Position numbers and translations under genes: made by a program
Shown here: piece after piece, positions 11,196-20,012 of the stretch
Numbering within the stretch: position 1 is the stretch's first letter
Layout: the number at the start of each line of letters is the position of its first letter
NCBI GenBank assembly: GCA_963978545.1
Contig: OZ021732.1
Span: 47,874,059 to 47,938,058 of the forward strand
Source of the DNA: Linyphia triangularis
Taxonomy: Eukaryota; Arthropoda; Arachnida; Araneae; Linyphiidae
DNA: 64,000 nt
Direction: 5' to 3'
Notes under the pieces: generated by a model
Databases searched by the model: none
Told to the model about the DNA's origin: nothing
Seen by the model: only the letters and a program-made list of their open reading frames with translations

Positions 11196-12704
11196 CTAGC
11201 TAAATACCCGTGCTTCGCTACGAAATTTTAACATGTGCAATATTTTAGCTAGCTGTGAGGCCTCGCGTTGCGGAAATTTGTCATTAGTGAACAGGACCCA
11301 GTTTTTGGCGCTTCGTTCGCAGGAAGGTTCATCGCTACGCAAAATCAAAATCGCTTCGTTCGCTGAAAAAATCATGGTCATATAAACACAGGCTTATTTC
11401 ACTCGTTAAAAGGTTAATTGCTATGCAAGCATAGGCTCGCTTCGCTCGCTGAAAGGTTCATTGCTGCGTAAGCATAAGCTTGCTTCCCTCACTAAAATCT
11501 AATTGCTACGTAAAGCCTTAATATTGGAAGCCTGTCCCTTGTCGAGAAAAAAAAATATCCCCGTTAATGCAACACTCTTTTAAGATTATTTCAACACGTG
11601 TTTGTGGAAAGCAAAATTAGAGGCTAAAACTACGAATACGTTGAAACTTTTAAAGCTCTAGGCCTATTAGAAGTCGCTTTTTGCGAAAAATTAATTAAAA
11701 AGCAAATTAAAATTTTAACATTCTTTTTGTCAGTCCAATTAGAAGGCCAAAACTACTTGTGTTGCAAATTTCAGAAATGTAGCCCAGTTACAAATCGTTT
11801 TGTAAAATATTTGTTAATTAGTTAAATTTTTTTTTTTTTAAATCCGTTTTTCAAAAATCCAAATAGAAGGCTACCACTATTTAAGTTAAAAATTTCAAAG
11901 CTGTAGCCCTATTTGAAATCGATTTGTATTATATATATTAATTAATTAAAAAAGTTAATTAATAATGAACTGAACAAAAATTTAAAATTCTGTTTTCCTG
12001 AAGTCAAGTAGAAGGTCAAAACTACATATGTTGAAAATTTTAGAGCTGTAGCCCTATTACAAATCGTTTTGTAAAATAGTTATTAATTAATTAAAAAAAA
12101 TAATTAAAAAGAACTAAATAAAAATTTAAAATTCTTCGTTTCAAAAGTCCAATTAGAAGGCCAAAACTACTTATGTTGAAAATTTCAGAGCTGTAGCCCT
12201 ATTAATAGTCGTTTTGTAAAATGTTTATTAATGAATTAAAAAAATTAATTAAAAAAGAACAAAATAAAAACTAAACATTCTGTTTTTTAAAAGTTCAATT
12301 AAAAGGACAAAACTACTTCTAATGAAAATTTCAGAGCTGTAGCCCCATTAGTAATCGTTTTGTAAAATGTTTATTAATTCATAAAAATTTAATTAAAAAA
12401 ATTAATTAAAAATGAACAAAACAAAAATTTAAAATACTGTTCTTTAAAAGTCAAATTAAAAGGCCAAAACTACTTATGTTAAAAATTTCAGAGTTTTAGC
12501 CCTATTAAATATCGTTTTGTAACATATTTATTAACTAATTAAAATAATTAATTAAAAATAACTAATTAAAATTTTAACATTCTGTTTGTGATGCATAAAA
12601 TTAGAAGGCCAAAACTACTTATGCTGAAAATTTCAAAGCTCTACTCCAATTTTAAGTAGGTTTCTACAGACAGACAGACACACAGCTTGTTTTATTATTA
12701 TAGA
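11196..12704 (-). mobile_element. Non-autonomous Helitron with internal minisatellite
   Basis: Read on the minus strand the element begins TCTATAATAATAAAACAAGC at 12704 and ends ACGGGTATTTAGCTAG at 11196, matching the Helitron rule 5'-TC...CTRR-3'. A short hairpin (CGTAGC-GAA-GCACG, one bulged base) lies just before the 3' end. The host bases are A and T on either side with no target duplication, as expected for Helitron insertion into AT. The flanks re-join into an open mariner frame. It encodes no Rep/helicase; the interior is a minisatellite plus a CTTCGCTCGCTGAAAGGTTC-type repeat at 11330-11510. Confidence 0.8.
11612..12660. repeat. Minisatellite inside Helitron, about 8 units of 115-155 bp
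   Basis: Units are anchored by AAAACTACTTATGTTGAAAA followed by TTTCAGAGCTGTAGCCC and separated by AATTAATTAAAAA-type spacers (near 11625, 11740, 11870, 12020, 12160, 12305, 12460, 12605). The same unit is repeated five times in the second Helitron fragment at 46800-47574. Confidence 0.85.
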
Positions 12705-12905
12705 TTTGGCTCTAGTGTTACTGCGCAGCAGACATTATCAAATAGGTTAGCTAAAATTCGTACAGGTAATTTTGACCTCCCAAATGAGTCACGCGGTCTC
12801 CCAGAATCAAAGGTCAATAATGACGAACTAAAGGTCACTGTTAAGTCTGACCCATCTCCGAATGCCCATGAATTATCGCTGAAGTTTGGCGTTAGCAAAC
12901 AAACA

Positions 12906-13520
12906 ACCAAAAAAAACAACTAGACGTTATAAAAAAAACTCGCCAAGTCTGTCAGAAAAAGTTATGAAATCTAATGTTTGCCGTCAAGCGGTCGCATTTA
13001 GTTTCTTTGGGGTACTTGTACTCAATGTACGTTAATTGTTGGTTGTTTTCAGATTATCTGGTGTAGTCAGCAACACGAAGGCTATAATTCGCTGAAACAT
13101 TCGTCATTTGAAAAGCCAACATACATTTACAAACACCCATGCCTAACACAGGACTCGAACACGCAACCTCGCGGTCTAGAAGCTAGCACGCTAACCACTA
13201 TACCGTTTGGTCGGCGTACACAATGTACGATTGGGGTACTTCTACCTTTGCAATCAGTACTTGGCAGGCTACAGTTATTCTCATTCATTTGCTTCAGCTA
13301 CCTTGCACTCTCATTACACTGAATTGAGATTAATCATAAAAACACTAGCCTGTCAAGTACTGATTGCCTATGTCGAAGTACCCCAATCGTACATTGTGTA
13401 CAAGTACCACAAAGAAACTTATCGCGGCGGCTTGACGTCAAACATTAGATTTCATAACTTTTTCTGGCTGACTTGACGTTTTTTTTTTACAACTTCTAGT
13501 TGTTTTTTTGGGAAGATATC
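12906..13520. mobile_element. Fold-back element interrupted by a SINE
   Basis: With the SINE (13032-13220) removed, the left side (about 12906-13275) is the reverse complement of the right side (about 13345-13520). Shared outer sequence AAACAACTAGA and inner GTTATGAAATCTAATGTTTG, GTACTTGTAC and AATGTACGATTGGGGTACTT are found in both arms. No coding content; a palindromic MITE. Confidence 0.75.
13032..13220 (-). mobile_element. tRNA-derived SINE, full length, 9-bp TSD
   Basis: On the minus strand the head starts TGTACGCCGACCAAACGG and has an A box (TATAGTGGTTAGCGTG) and a B box (GTTCGAGTCC). The tail ends ..AATCTGAAAACAACCAACAA. The direct repeat CAATGTACG at 13023-13031 and 13221-13229 is a clean target site duplication. 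Removing the SINE restores the arm of the surrounding fold-back element. A truncated relative sits at 3826-3966. Confidence 0.85.
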
Positions 13521-14002
13521 AATTCTTTTTGTAGATTTTGCTAACTTAACTGCAGTCGAGCCCTGCTTGCCATTAATCTTTATCATTAAATTACCATCCC
13601 TTAAAAATTTGCCAAGGTTTTCAGTTATTCGAATATTAAGCCAAAATACTTTTTTTCCTAACTGCTTAATTGAATTTTATTCACATAAATTTGGTTTTAA
13701 CCATTGCTTATACGACAATATAATCTTACCACTTTGCCATCACATGACTAATGTATCTTTGAGTAATCTCCGCACAACATATTTCATACGCAATAACATC
13801 ACCCTTGATCACAAAAATTCAAAGACTAGGAGTGTGGAACATCGCAGAACTTTCAATTACACTTTAATACTGGTCACAGCATTTAAATTTGACATGGATC
13901 AGTGTAATAATTTACTATTTTTGTTTTCTTATTTTCAATACATAAAAAAAATTGCCAGTTAGGCGATATTTTTGCTAGTAATTATATATATATATATATA
14001 TA
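13521..14002. other. Family A fragment and short (TA)n
   Basis: About 13826-13975 begins GAGTGTGGAACATCGCAGAA and matches 31905-32060 and the outer end of family A copies. A (TA)n tract at 13984-14002 provides the TA insertion site of the adjacent mariner-type element. Confidence 0.5.
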
Positions 14003-14270
14003 CAGGGTGGTTATAATTAAAGTTACCCTGTTTAGAGCCACATAGACTCCGTTCTAATGAGCAGATTTTGATGAAACGTGGCATATACACTATATGGACA
14101 ATGGGGAAAAGAAATCTGCAATAAAAAATTGTAGTTCAAATTTGTAACACCAGGTGAAAAAGTGGCGCATAACGAACAAAAACCACACATTTTTATTTAA
14201 TTACAGCATATGTTCAATGTGCATTCCATTTATGTCAACCACATGCTCGAAGCGTGTTATAGCGTGTTCA
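14003..14270 (+). repeat. Left long TIR of the mariner-type element
   Basis: Reverse complement of 19740-20010 with scattered substitutions and a few short indels. Read on the minus strand its inner part encodes ..RFEHVVDINGMHIEHML and a stop, the same transposase C-terminus as on the right side. Confidence 0.85.
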
Positions 14271-14438
14271 AGTTCTTCAACAAGTGCTTGAGCGGTGTCA
14301 CGTGATTTGTCTATTTCTTGGTATACAGTTAGAAAGATTCTTCGATCCATTGTAAAATGGTATCCATAAATTTTTTTTGGCCAGAATAATCGTTAATAAT
14401 GCATGGCCTTGGAACCTTTTATGGTCGGACGAGACGCA

Positions 14439-14443
14439 TTTTA
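14439..14443. repeat. 5' target site duplication of copia (TTTTA)
   Basis: TTTTA immediately before the LTR, repeated at 19201-19205 after the 3' LTR. Five bases is the usual copia TSD length. Confidence 0.95.
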
Positions 14444-14721
14444 TGTTGGGATATTGTTATCCACTGTCACTCATTTCCACCCCTTTGCTTGCTTGTGGAC
14501 TGCCCTGCCTTGCAGCGCCGCCTTGTGGCTGGCTTATATAAACTGTTGTTCTAGCCTGTATGCCATTCATTCATTCATTCATTGTATTCTATTCATTTAC
14601 CTCTGACTGTCCAATGTTATGTGTGTGTTCCTGTGTCCGTGGCGGTTTAATGACTTAATAAACTAATTGTACCGCTAGTGTTGTTGCTTCTCTCAACCAC
14701 GCTCTGCTACCATCCCCAACA
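14444..14721 (+). repeat. 5' LTR of copia element
   Basis: 278 bp, begins TGTTGGGATA and ends ATCCCCAACA. Contains a TATATAA box (14535-14541), an (ATTC)n stretch and an AATAAA signal (14657-14662). Confidence 0.95.
14535..14541 (+). promoter_or_regulatory. TATA box in copia 5' LTR
   Basis: TATATAA within GGCTTATATAAACTGTTG, about 91 bp into the LTR, well placed to drive the genomic transcript. The AATAAA 120 bp downstream would act as the poly(A) signal in the 3' LTR copy. Confidence 0.6.
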
Positions 14722-14735
14722 GGTTATGGGCCCAG
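14722..14735 (+). other. Primer-binding site (tRNA-iMet internal)
   Basis: GGTTATGGGCCCAG directly abuts the LTR. It is complementary to the anticodon stem-loop region of initiator tRNA-Met, the internal half-tRNA primer known for insect copia elements. Confidence 0.85.
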
Positions 14736-14803
14736 GTAAATAGCCATACCTTAGCAGAGAGAGCAACACACGGACTGGAACGAAAACCGAACTAAAAACG
14801 ACG

Positions 14804-17800
14804 ATGAATGGAACACGGATTGAATCGTTAAACAAGGATAATTACGAGACATGGAAAATACAGATGAAAGCTTTGCTTATCAAAAGCGATTCCTGGGTTT
14901 ATGTTTCTGGAATCAAAACAAAACCTGTGCTCATTCAAGATGACGTTAAATCGAAAGAAGCTTGTGAAAAGTGGGCAGAAATGGATGAGAAAGCGAAGTC
15001 GGACATTATCCTATGTATAGCTCCATCTGAACTGAAACAAGTGAAAAGTTGTGAAACATCATCTGACGTTTGGACTAAATTGAAACAGATTTACGAATCC
15101 AAAGGACCTGCCAGAAAAGCGTCGTTGTTGAAATCGCTGATTCAACACAAGATGGCGGACACAACAACTCTAGATGTGAGAGAGCACCTTCGAATGTTCT
15201 TCGACATTGTTGATAAGCTCAGTGAAATGGAAATACGCATCGACGAAGATCTGCTAGCAGTGATGTTATTATACAGCCTTCCACCAAGTTTTGAAAATTT
15301 CCGATGTGCGATAGAATCCCGCGACGAGTTACCGAAACCAGAGGTTTTGCGAATAAAAATAGTGGAAGAATGTGATGCGAGACGCCAGGACCGGAAATCA
15401 AACGGCGAGAGTGGAGGAGCGTTTGCTGTGACTCATCTTCAACGCAAGCCTCATTGGAAAACAAAAAGCGAAAACTTCCAGAAGAATAACAATCAGTTCC
15501 CGAAGGCCAGAGATTCTTCGAAAATCCGTTGCTGGAAATGCCGACGTTTAGGGCACCGAGCAGCCACGTGTGACCAGGATTACCAGAAAAAGGATATTTC
15601 TCGCTTCAAGCAAGAAAATGCTGGACTGTTAACGTGTGCCGAATCCAAAAAGTGTGGAGATGCATTGTTTACACATCATGGTGAAATGCAAACACAGTGG
15701 GTGGTAGATTCCGGATGCACGCGACATTTATGTAATGATGAATCAAAGTTTGTTAACATTGGCGACACAGAAATCAACATTCTCAATCTTGCCAACAACG
15801 AAACAACTGAAGTTTTAGGCTCCGGTAAAGCAGTCATCAAAGCGGAAGTTAACAAGAAAATTCAAGATGTTGATGTTTTCGATGCACTTCTTGTTCCGGA
15901 CCTGCGTACAAACTTATTATCAGTTTCTAAACTTTGTGATCGTGGATACACTGTGACTTTCAAAAGTGACTTTGCTAAGATTGTAGACACTAAATCCAAC
16001 TTGGAACTAATTGCCGATAGAAAAGATAATTTATATTATTTACGTGGTGGTAATTGTAGTGTTAATCAAAGTGCAAGTCATGCTAGTGAATCTTTTGATA
16101 GTGGTAAAAGCAAAGTTGCAGATATTGAAAAATGGCATGCAAGAATGGGTCATTTAAATATAGGAGATTTATTGGAATCTAGTGGTAAGGGAAATATTCG
16201 TGGATTAAATTTAGTAAAATCCCCTAAAGAATTTAATTGTGAAATTTGTGCGGTTAGCAAATTAACACGAGCCCCTTATCCTAAGAAATCAGAGAGAGTG
16301 TCAAACACGTTGGATTTAATTCACTCGGATCTCTGTGGTCCAATGAAAGTGCCATCAATTGGTAAGTCTTTTTATTTTATGACTTTTATTGATGACGAAT
16401 CAAAATATTGCGCAGTTAAATTTTTAAAGCATAAAAGTGAAGCTCTAAGTGCATTTAGAGATATCAAGGCTTTATGGGAGAACCAAAAATCGATTAAAAT
16501 TAAAGTACTAATGACCGACAATGGGGGAGAATTCTTAAATAAGGAATTCGACGATTTTCTTAGGAAAAATGGGATTGAGCATAGATTAACCGTACCTTTT
16601 TCTTCCTCCGAAAACGGTTTAGCGGAAAGAAAAAATAGAAGTTTAGTTGAAACTGCAAGATGTTTACTAACTCAGTCAAAATTACCTCTTAAACTATGGG
16701 CAGAGGCGATAAATACGGCTAATTATCTGCGAAACAGATGCCCGACTAGCTCACTTAATGGAAAAACCCCTTATGAAGTTTGGAATGGTGTAACTCCAAA
16801 TGTTAGTTATTTTAAGATTTTCGGTTGTAAAGCTTTTTATATCGATAATTATAGAAAACATAAGTTCTCAGCGAAGGGAAAAGAGGGAATATTTTGTGGT
16901 TATTCCGAAACATCTAAAGGATTTCGAATTTATTTACCAAACGAAAATAAAGTTATAACTTCCCGTAGCGTAAAATTCTTTGAGGAATACGATAATAAAT
17001 CCGTTACATTGCAAGATTTCTTAGAAAAAGAAAATATAAATGAAACCTCAATTTCAATTGAAAACGAATCGAAACTTGGAAGCGATCCAATGCTATATCA
17101 GTCAATCCAACCGGATGTGGAGTTAGATGTAAATAAATCTTTGGTAAGCGAGCAATTGAAAAATACTCCAGTTATGGATGATAGTGAACCTTTAGTTTCA
17201 GATCAACAAGAATCTAGAAAAAGAATTCTTTCATTGCGCAATAGGGATATCATTCGTGACGAAGCAGATTTTATTTTTAATGTGGAAGTACCGATTAAAA
17301 ATGCGCTCATAGATAAAAATAGTGAGTTATGGTTTAATGCTTTGATTGATGAAGTCGTGAGTATTATTCGAAATAATACTTTTGAAATTGTTGATAGGCC
17401 AGATTCTAAAAGATGTATTGGGAGCCGCTTTATTCTTACGAATAAATTTAAAGATGATGGAACATTATTAAAGTATAAGGCGCGTTTTATTGCGCAAGGC
17501 TTCTCACAACAATATAATGTTGATTATTTTAACACCTACAGCCCAGTGGTAAAACAAGGGTCAATCCGAGTTTTATGTGCACTTGCTGCAGATTTAGGCC
17601 TAGAAATTCATCAATTTGACGTAACTACTGCTTATTTGAATGGAGAAATAAAGGAAGAAGTTTTTATGGAATGTCCTGATTATTTTGGAGAAATCCTGAA
17701 ACGAATAATCGATAAAAGGGAACTCCATGGGGAAATTTCTGAAAGAGCAAATGAAATTTTAAATTCTTTAAATCAGGGTGATAAAGTTCTTTTATTAAAG

Positions 17801-18904
17801 AAAGGGATTTATGGGACTAAGCAAGGAGGATACTGCTGGAATGTTAAGTTGAATGAAATTTTAAATAATTTTGGTGCGAAACAAACCGAGGCAGATCCGT
17901 GTACATATTACATTAAAGATAGTAAGGGCTTAACTATAATAATGGTTTATGTTGACGATATTTTGTTTATTTCTCAAAATCCGGATATGATCGAAAAATT
18001 TAAAACTCACATGAATAGAGAATTAGATGTAAAATATGCTGGTTTAGTCAAATATTGTTTAGGAATAAATTTTGAACAGAAAAACGGAGTTGTGACTATG
18101 AGTCAACAGAGCTACATAAGGGAGCTTTTAAACCGTTTTAATATGTTGGAAGCTAAACCTGTTACCTGTCCAATGGATGTTAGCATTAAATTGGAGAAGG
18201 CCGAAAAATGCGAGGAAGGGATTCCTTACCGCGAATTGATTGGTAGTTTTCAATACCTAGCTTCGTGTTCGAGGCCTGATATCTCTAATTCAGTTAGTAA
18301 GCTAAGTCAGTTCCTAACTTGTTATGATAACTCGCATTGGATTGCAGCGAAAAGAGTTCTGCGTTATTTAAAGAAAACAATTAATTTTGGACTTATTTTT
18401 CAACGTACAGAAGTATCATTGTTTGGATATACAGATGCTGATTGGGGTAATTGTCTTTTTGACCGGAAGTCATACACAGGGTACTGTTTTATTCTTAGCG
18501 GAAGTGCTATTAGCTGGGAAAGTAGAAAACAATGTACTGTGGCTCTGTCTTCTACGGAGGCAGAATATATGGCTATTTCTGATGGTACAAAAGAAGCGAT
18601 ATATCTTTGTAAGTTACTTAATGAACTGTGTAATAATAATTTGGAAAAGGTACGTATGCTCACTGACAATAAGGGAGCAATAAAATTGGTTGAAAATCCA
18701 GTTTTTCATAAACGTACAAAACATATTGATATTAGACATCATTTTGTAAGAGATGCTTTAAAAAATGGTCAAATTGGCTTAAAGTTTGTGTCAACAGATG
18801 ATATGGGTGCTGACATTTTAACTAAAGCATTACCTTCTTGTAAGCATTATAAGTGTTTAAGATTACTTGGTATTGATGATACTGTTGTATATTTTGATAA
18901 TTGA
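14804..18904 (+). CDS. Copia Gag-Pol polyprotein, intact
   Basis: A single 1366-codon ORF, 82 bp after the LTR. Order of domains: Gag (residues 1-240), CCHC zinc knuckle CWKCRRLGHRAATC (about 243-256), aspartic protease with VVDSGCTRHLC (about 300), integrase HHCC zinc region (H..H about 443, CEIC about 480) and core with D in HSDLCGP, D in MTDNGGEF and E in SENGLAERKN. Reverse transcriptase RVT_2 (about 858-1110) has the catalytic YVDDI near 1048. RNase H carries YTDADWGN (about 1205), SSTEAEYMA and DIRHHFVRD. The protease-integrase-RT-RNase H order defines Ty1/copia rather than gypsy. All catalytic motifs are present and no frameshift is seen. Gag and protease DNA is less AT-rich than the Pol part from about 16000 on. 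Confidence 0.97.
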   Translation: MNGTRIESLNKDNYETWKIQMKALLIKSDSWVYVSGIKTKPVLIQDDVKSKEACEKWAEMDEKAKSDIILCIAPSELKQVKSCETSSDVWTKLKQIYESKGPARKASLLKSLIQHKMADTTTLDVREHLRMFFDIVDKLSEMEIRIDEDLLAVMLLYSLPPSFENFRCAIESRDELPKPEVLRIKIVEECDARRQDRKSNGESGGAFAVTHLQRKPHWKTKSENFQKNNNQFPKARDSSKIRCWKCRRLGHRAATCDQDYQKKDISRFKQENAGLLTCAESKKCGDALFTHHGEMQTQWVVDSGCTRHLCNDESKFVNIGDTEINILNLANNETTEVLGSGKAVIKAEVNKKIQDVDVFDALLVPDLRTNLLSVSKLCDRGYTVTFKSDFAKIVDTKSNLELIADRKDNLYYLRGGNCSVNQSASHASESFDSGKSKVADIEKWHARMGHLNIGDLLESSGKGNIRGLNLVKSPKEFNCEICAVSKLTRAPYPKKSERVSNTLDLIHSDLCGPMKVPSIGKSFYFMTFIDDESKYCAVKFLKHKSEALSAFRDIKALWENQKSIKIKVLMTDNGGEFLNKEFDDFLRKNGIEHRLTVPFSSSENGLAERKNRSLVETARCLLTQSKLPLKLWAEAINTANYLRNRCPTSSLNGKTPYEVWNGVTPNVSYFKIFGCKAFYIDNYRKHKFSAKGKEGIFCGYSETSKGFRIYLPNENKVITSRSVKFFEEYDNKSVTLQDFLEKENINETSISIENESKLGSDPMLYQSIQPDVELDVNKSLVSEQLKNTPVMDDSEPLVSDQQESRKRILSLRNRDIIRDEADFIFNVEVPIKNALIDKNSELWFNALIDEVVSIIRNNTFEIVDRPDSKRCIGSRFILTNKFKDDGTLLKYKARFIAQGFSQQYNVDYFNTYSPVVKQGSIRVLCALAADLGLEIHQFDVTTAYLNGEIKEEVFMECPDYFGEILKRIIDKRELHGEISERANEILNSLNQGDKVLLLKKGIYGTKQGGYCWNVKLNEILNNFGAKQTEADPCTYYIKDSKGLTIIMVYVDDILFISQNPDMIEKFKTHMNRELDVKYAGLVKYCLGINFEQKNGVVTMSQQSYIRELLNRFNMLEAKPVTCPMDVSIKLEKAEKCEEGIPYRELIGSFQYLASCSRPDISNSVSKLSQFLTCYDNSHWIAAKRVLRYLKKTINFGLIFQRTEVSLFGYTDADWGNCLFDRKSYTGYCFILSGSAISWESRKQCTVALSSTEAEYMAISDGTKEAIYLCKLLNELCNNNLEKVRMLTDNKGAIKLVENPVFHKRTKHIDIRHHFVRDALKNGQIGLKFVSTDDMGADILTKALPSCKHYKCLRLLGIDDTVVYFDN

Positions 18905-18915
18905 GTTGACATTGT

Positions 18916-18922
18916 GGGGGAG
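18916..18922 (+). other. Polypurine tract
   Basis: GGGGGAG immediately precedes the 3' LTR and would prime plus-strand DNA synthesis. Confidence 0.85.
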
Positions 18923-19200
18923 TGTTGGGATATTGTTATCCACTGTCACTCATTTCCACCCCTTTGCTTGCTTGTGGACTGCCCTGCCTTGCAGCGCCGC
19001 CTTGTGGCTGGCTTATATAAACTGTTGTTCTAGCCTGTATGCCATTCATTCATTCATTCATTGTATTCTATTCATTTACCTCTGACTGTCCAATGTTATG
19101 TGTGTGTTCCTGTGTCCGTGGCGGTTTAATGACTTAATAAACTAATTGTACCGCTAGTGTTGTTGCTTCTCTCAACCACGCTCTGCTACCATCCCCAACA
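18923..19200 (+). repeat. 3' LTR of copia element
   Basis: 278 bp, apparently identical to the 5' LTR. Followed by the TTTTA target duplication at 19201-19205. Confidence 0.95.
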
Positions 19201-19739
19201 TTTTACACTAGATGGAGCCGTGAATACTCAGAACTGTCGAATATGGGGTGCGGCAAAACTGAATGTTGTGCATTAACAGTCTCTGCATCCTGATTACATT
19301 ACTGTATGGTGTGGTTTTACTGCTGAATTTACTCTTGGTCCCTTTTTCTTTGAGGGGAGCACGCTTCGTGGCCCTCGAAGGTGTTCGATTACGGGGACCC
19401 GCTACAGCGAGCTTCTTCGGCAGCAAGTCCTTCCTGCCCTACAAGAACGATAATGTTTAGAAACTACTGTATTTATGCAAGATGGTGCACCACCTCACAT
19501 TGCACTATCAGTGACAACACTACTTCGTGCCCACTTTGGAGATGATCCGGTAATTTCGAGAAGTTTTTCAACTGCCTGGCCTCTTCGTTCTCCGGACTTA
19601 AATCCCTATGATTTCTGGTTGTGGGGATTTCTGAAAGATCGTGTGTATGGAGGGAGCATACGGACTCTTCCTCAAATGAAAGCAAGCATAATACTTCCTG
19701 TTGCTGCAAATGATCGAGAAACCCTTTGCACTACTGTTG

Positions 19740-20010
19740 AACATGCTAAAACACGCTTCGAGCATGTGGTTGACATAAATGGAATGCACATTGAACATAT
19801 GCTGTAATTAAATAAAAATTTGTGTTTTCAATTTGTGGTTTTTGTTCTTTATGCGCCACTTTTTCACCTGGTGGTAAAAATTTGAACTACAATTTTTTAT
19901 GGCAGATTACTTTTCCCCCATGGTCCATATAGTGTGTTTCATCAAAATCTGCTCATTAGAACGGACTCTACGTGGCTCTAAACAGGGTAACTTTAATTAT
20001 AACCACCCTG
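19740..20010 (-). repeat. Right long TIR of the mariner-type element
   Basis: Inverted partner of 14003-14270. It covers the transposase C-terminus and stop, the short 3' untranslated stretch and the terminal CAGGGTGG. It has short insertions relative to the left arm near 19820-19850. Confidence 0.85.
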
Positions 20011-20012
20011 TA

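Larger units (their letters stand above)
11118..12905 (+). pseudogene. Mariner transposase N-terminus, split by a Helitron
   Basis: Two plus-strand pieces (about 11118-11195 and 12705-12905) join in frame across the Helitron to read ..SRNIYNV / FGSSVTAQQT.. and then RTGNFDLPNESR, NNDELKV and ELSLKFGVSKQT. This is the paired helix-turn-helix DNA-binding region of mariner transposases (typical form: RNI..VFG...V..RT...W..KFRSG.FDL..EPR..RP). A stop lies in the 5' part in the other register and the frame ends where a fold-back element begins at about 12906. No catalytic domain follows locally. The mariner C-terminal half at 20842-21535 begins close to where this ends, so both could be parts of one broken copy. 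Confidence 0.7.
14444..19200 (+). mobile_element. Intact copia (Ty1/copia) LTR retrotransposon
   Basis: A complete 4757-bp element: 278-bp LTR (TGTTGGG...CCCAACA ends), primer-binding site, one long gag-pol ORF, polypurine tract, second LTR and a 5-bp TTTTA target duplication. The two LTRs look identical by eye, so insertion was very recent. The element lies within the transposase frame of an older mariner-type element, giving a clear relative age order. Likely still mobile or recently so. Confidence 0.97.
14346..19807 (+). pseudogene. Tc1/mariner DDE transposase, split by copia and broken by stops
   Basis: Reading across the copia insertion, codons ending ..LLWSDETHF (to 14443) continue at 19206 as TLDGAVNTQNCRIWG, then TVWCGFTAEFTLGPFFFEG, MQDGAPPHIALSV and RSPDLNPYDFWLWGFLKDRV, ending in ..NGMHIEHML. 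These are the conserved blocks of IS630/Tc1/mariner transposases. The three catalytic acidic residues are still visible: D in SDETHF, D in QDGAPPH about 96 residues later, and D in NPYDFW about 42 residues after that. Two in-frame TAA codons (19274 and 19451) break the frame. The N-terminal DNA-binding half is absent, replaced by the inverted end. Non-functional as it stands. Confidence 0.8.
14003..20010 (+). mobile_element. Tc1/mariner-type element with long inverted ends, host of a copia insertion
   Basis: Both ends are CAGGGTGGTTATAATTAAAG in inverted orientation, flanked by TA (14001-14002 and 20011-20012) inside short (TA)n tracts. Without the 4762 bp of copia plus one TSD it is about 1.25 kb, a normal mariner size. 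The inverted similarity extends about 268 bp inward on each side, far longer than the usual short mariner TIR. The left arm therefore holds an antisense copy of the last ~25 transposase codons. Within the first 28 bp the ends also form a small palindrome (CAGGGT...ACCCTG). Confidence 0.85.

Noticed and set aside
14403..14606. Short ORF in the 5' LTR, repeated at 18867-19085
   Set aside because: LTR sequence read in one frame; no evidence of translation.
19263..19460. 65-codon plus-strand ORF
   Set aside because: Wrong frame of the mariner-type transposase; the conserved blocks TVWCGFTAEF and GTRYSELLRQ lie in the other frame.
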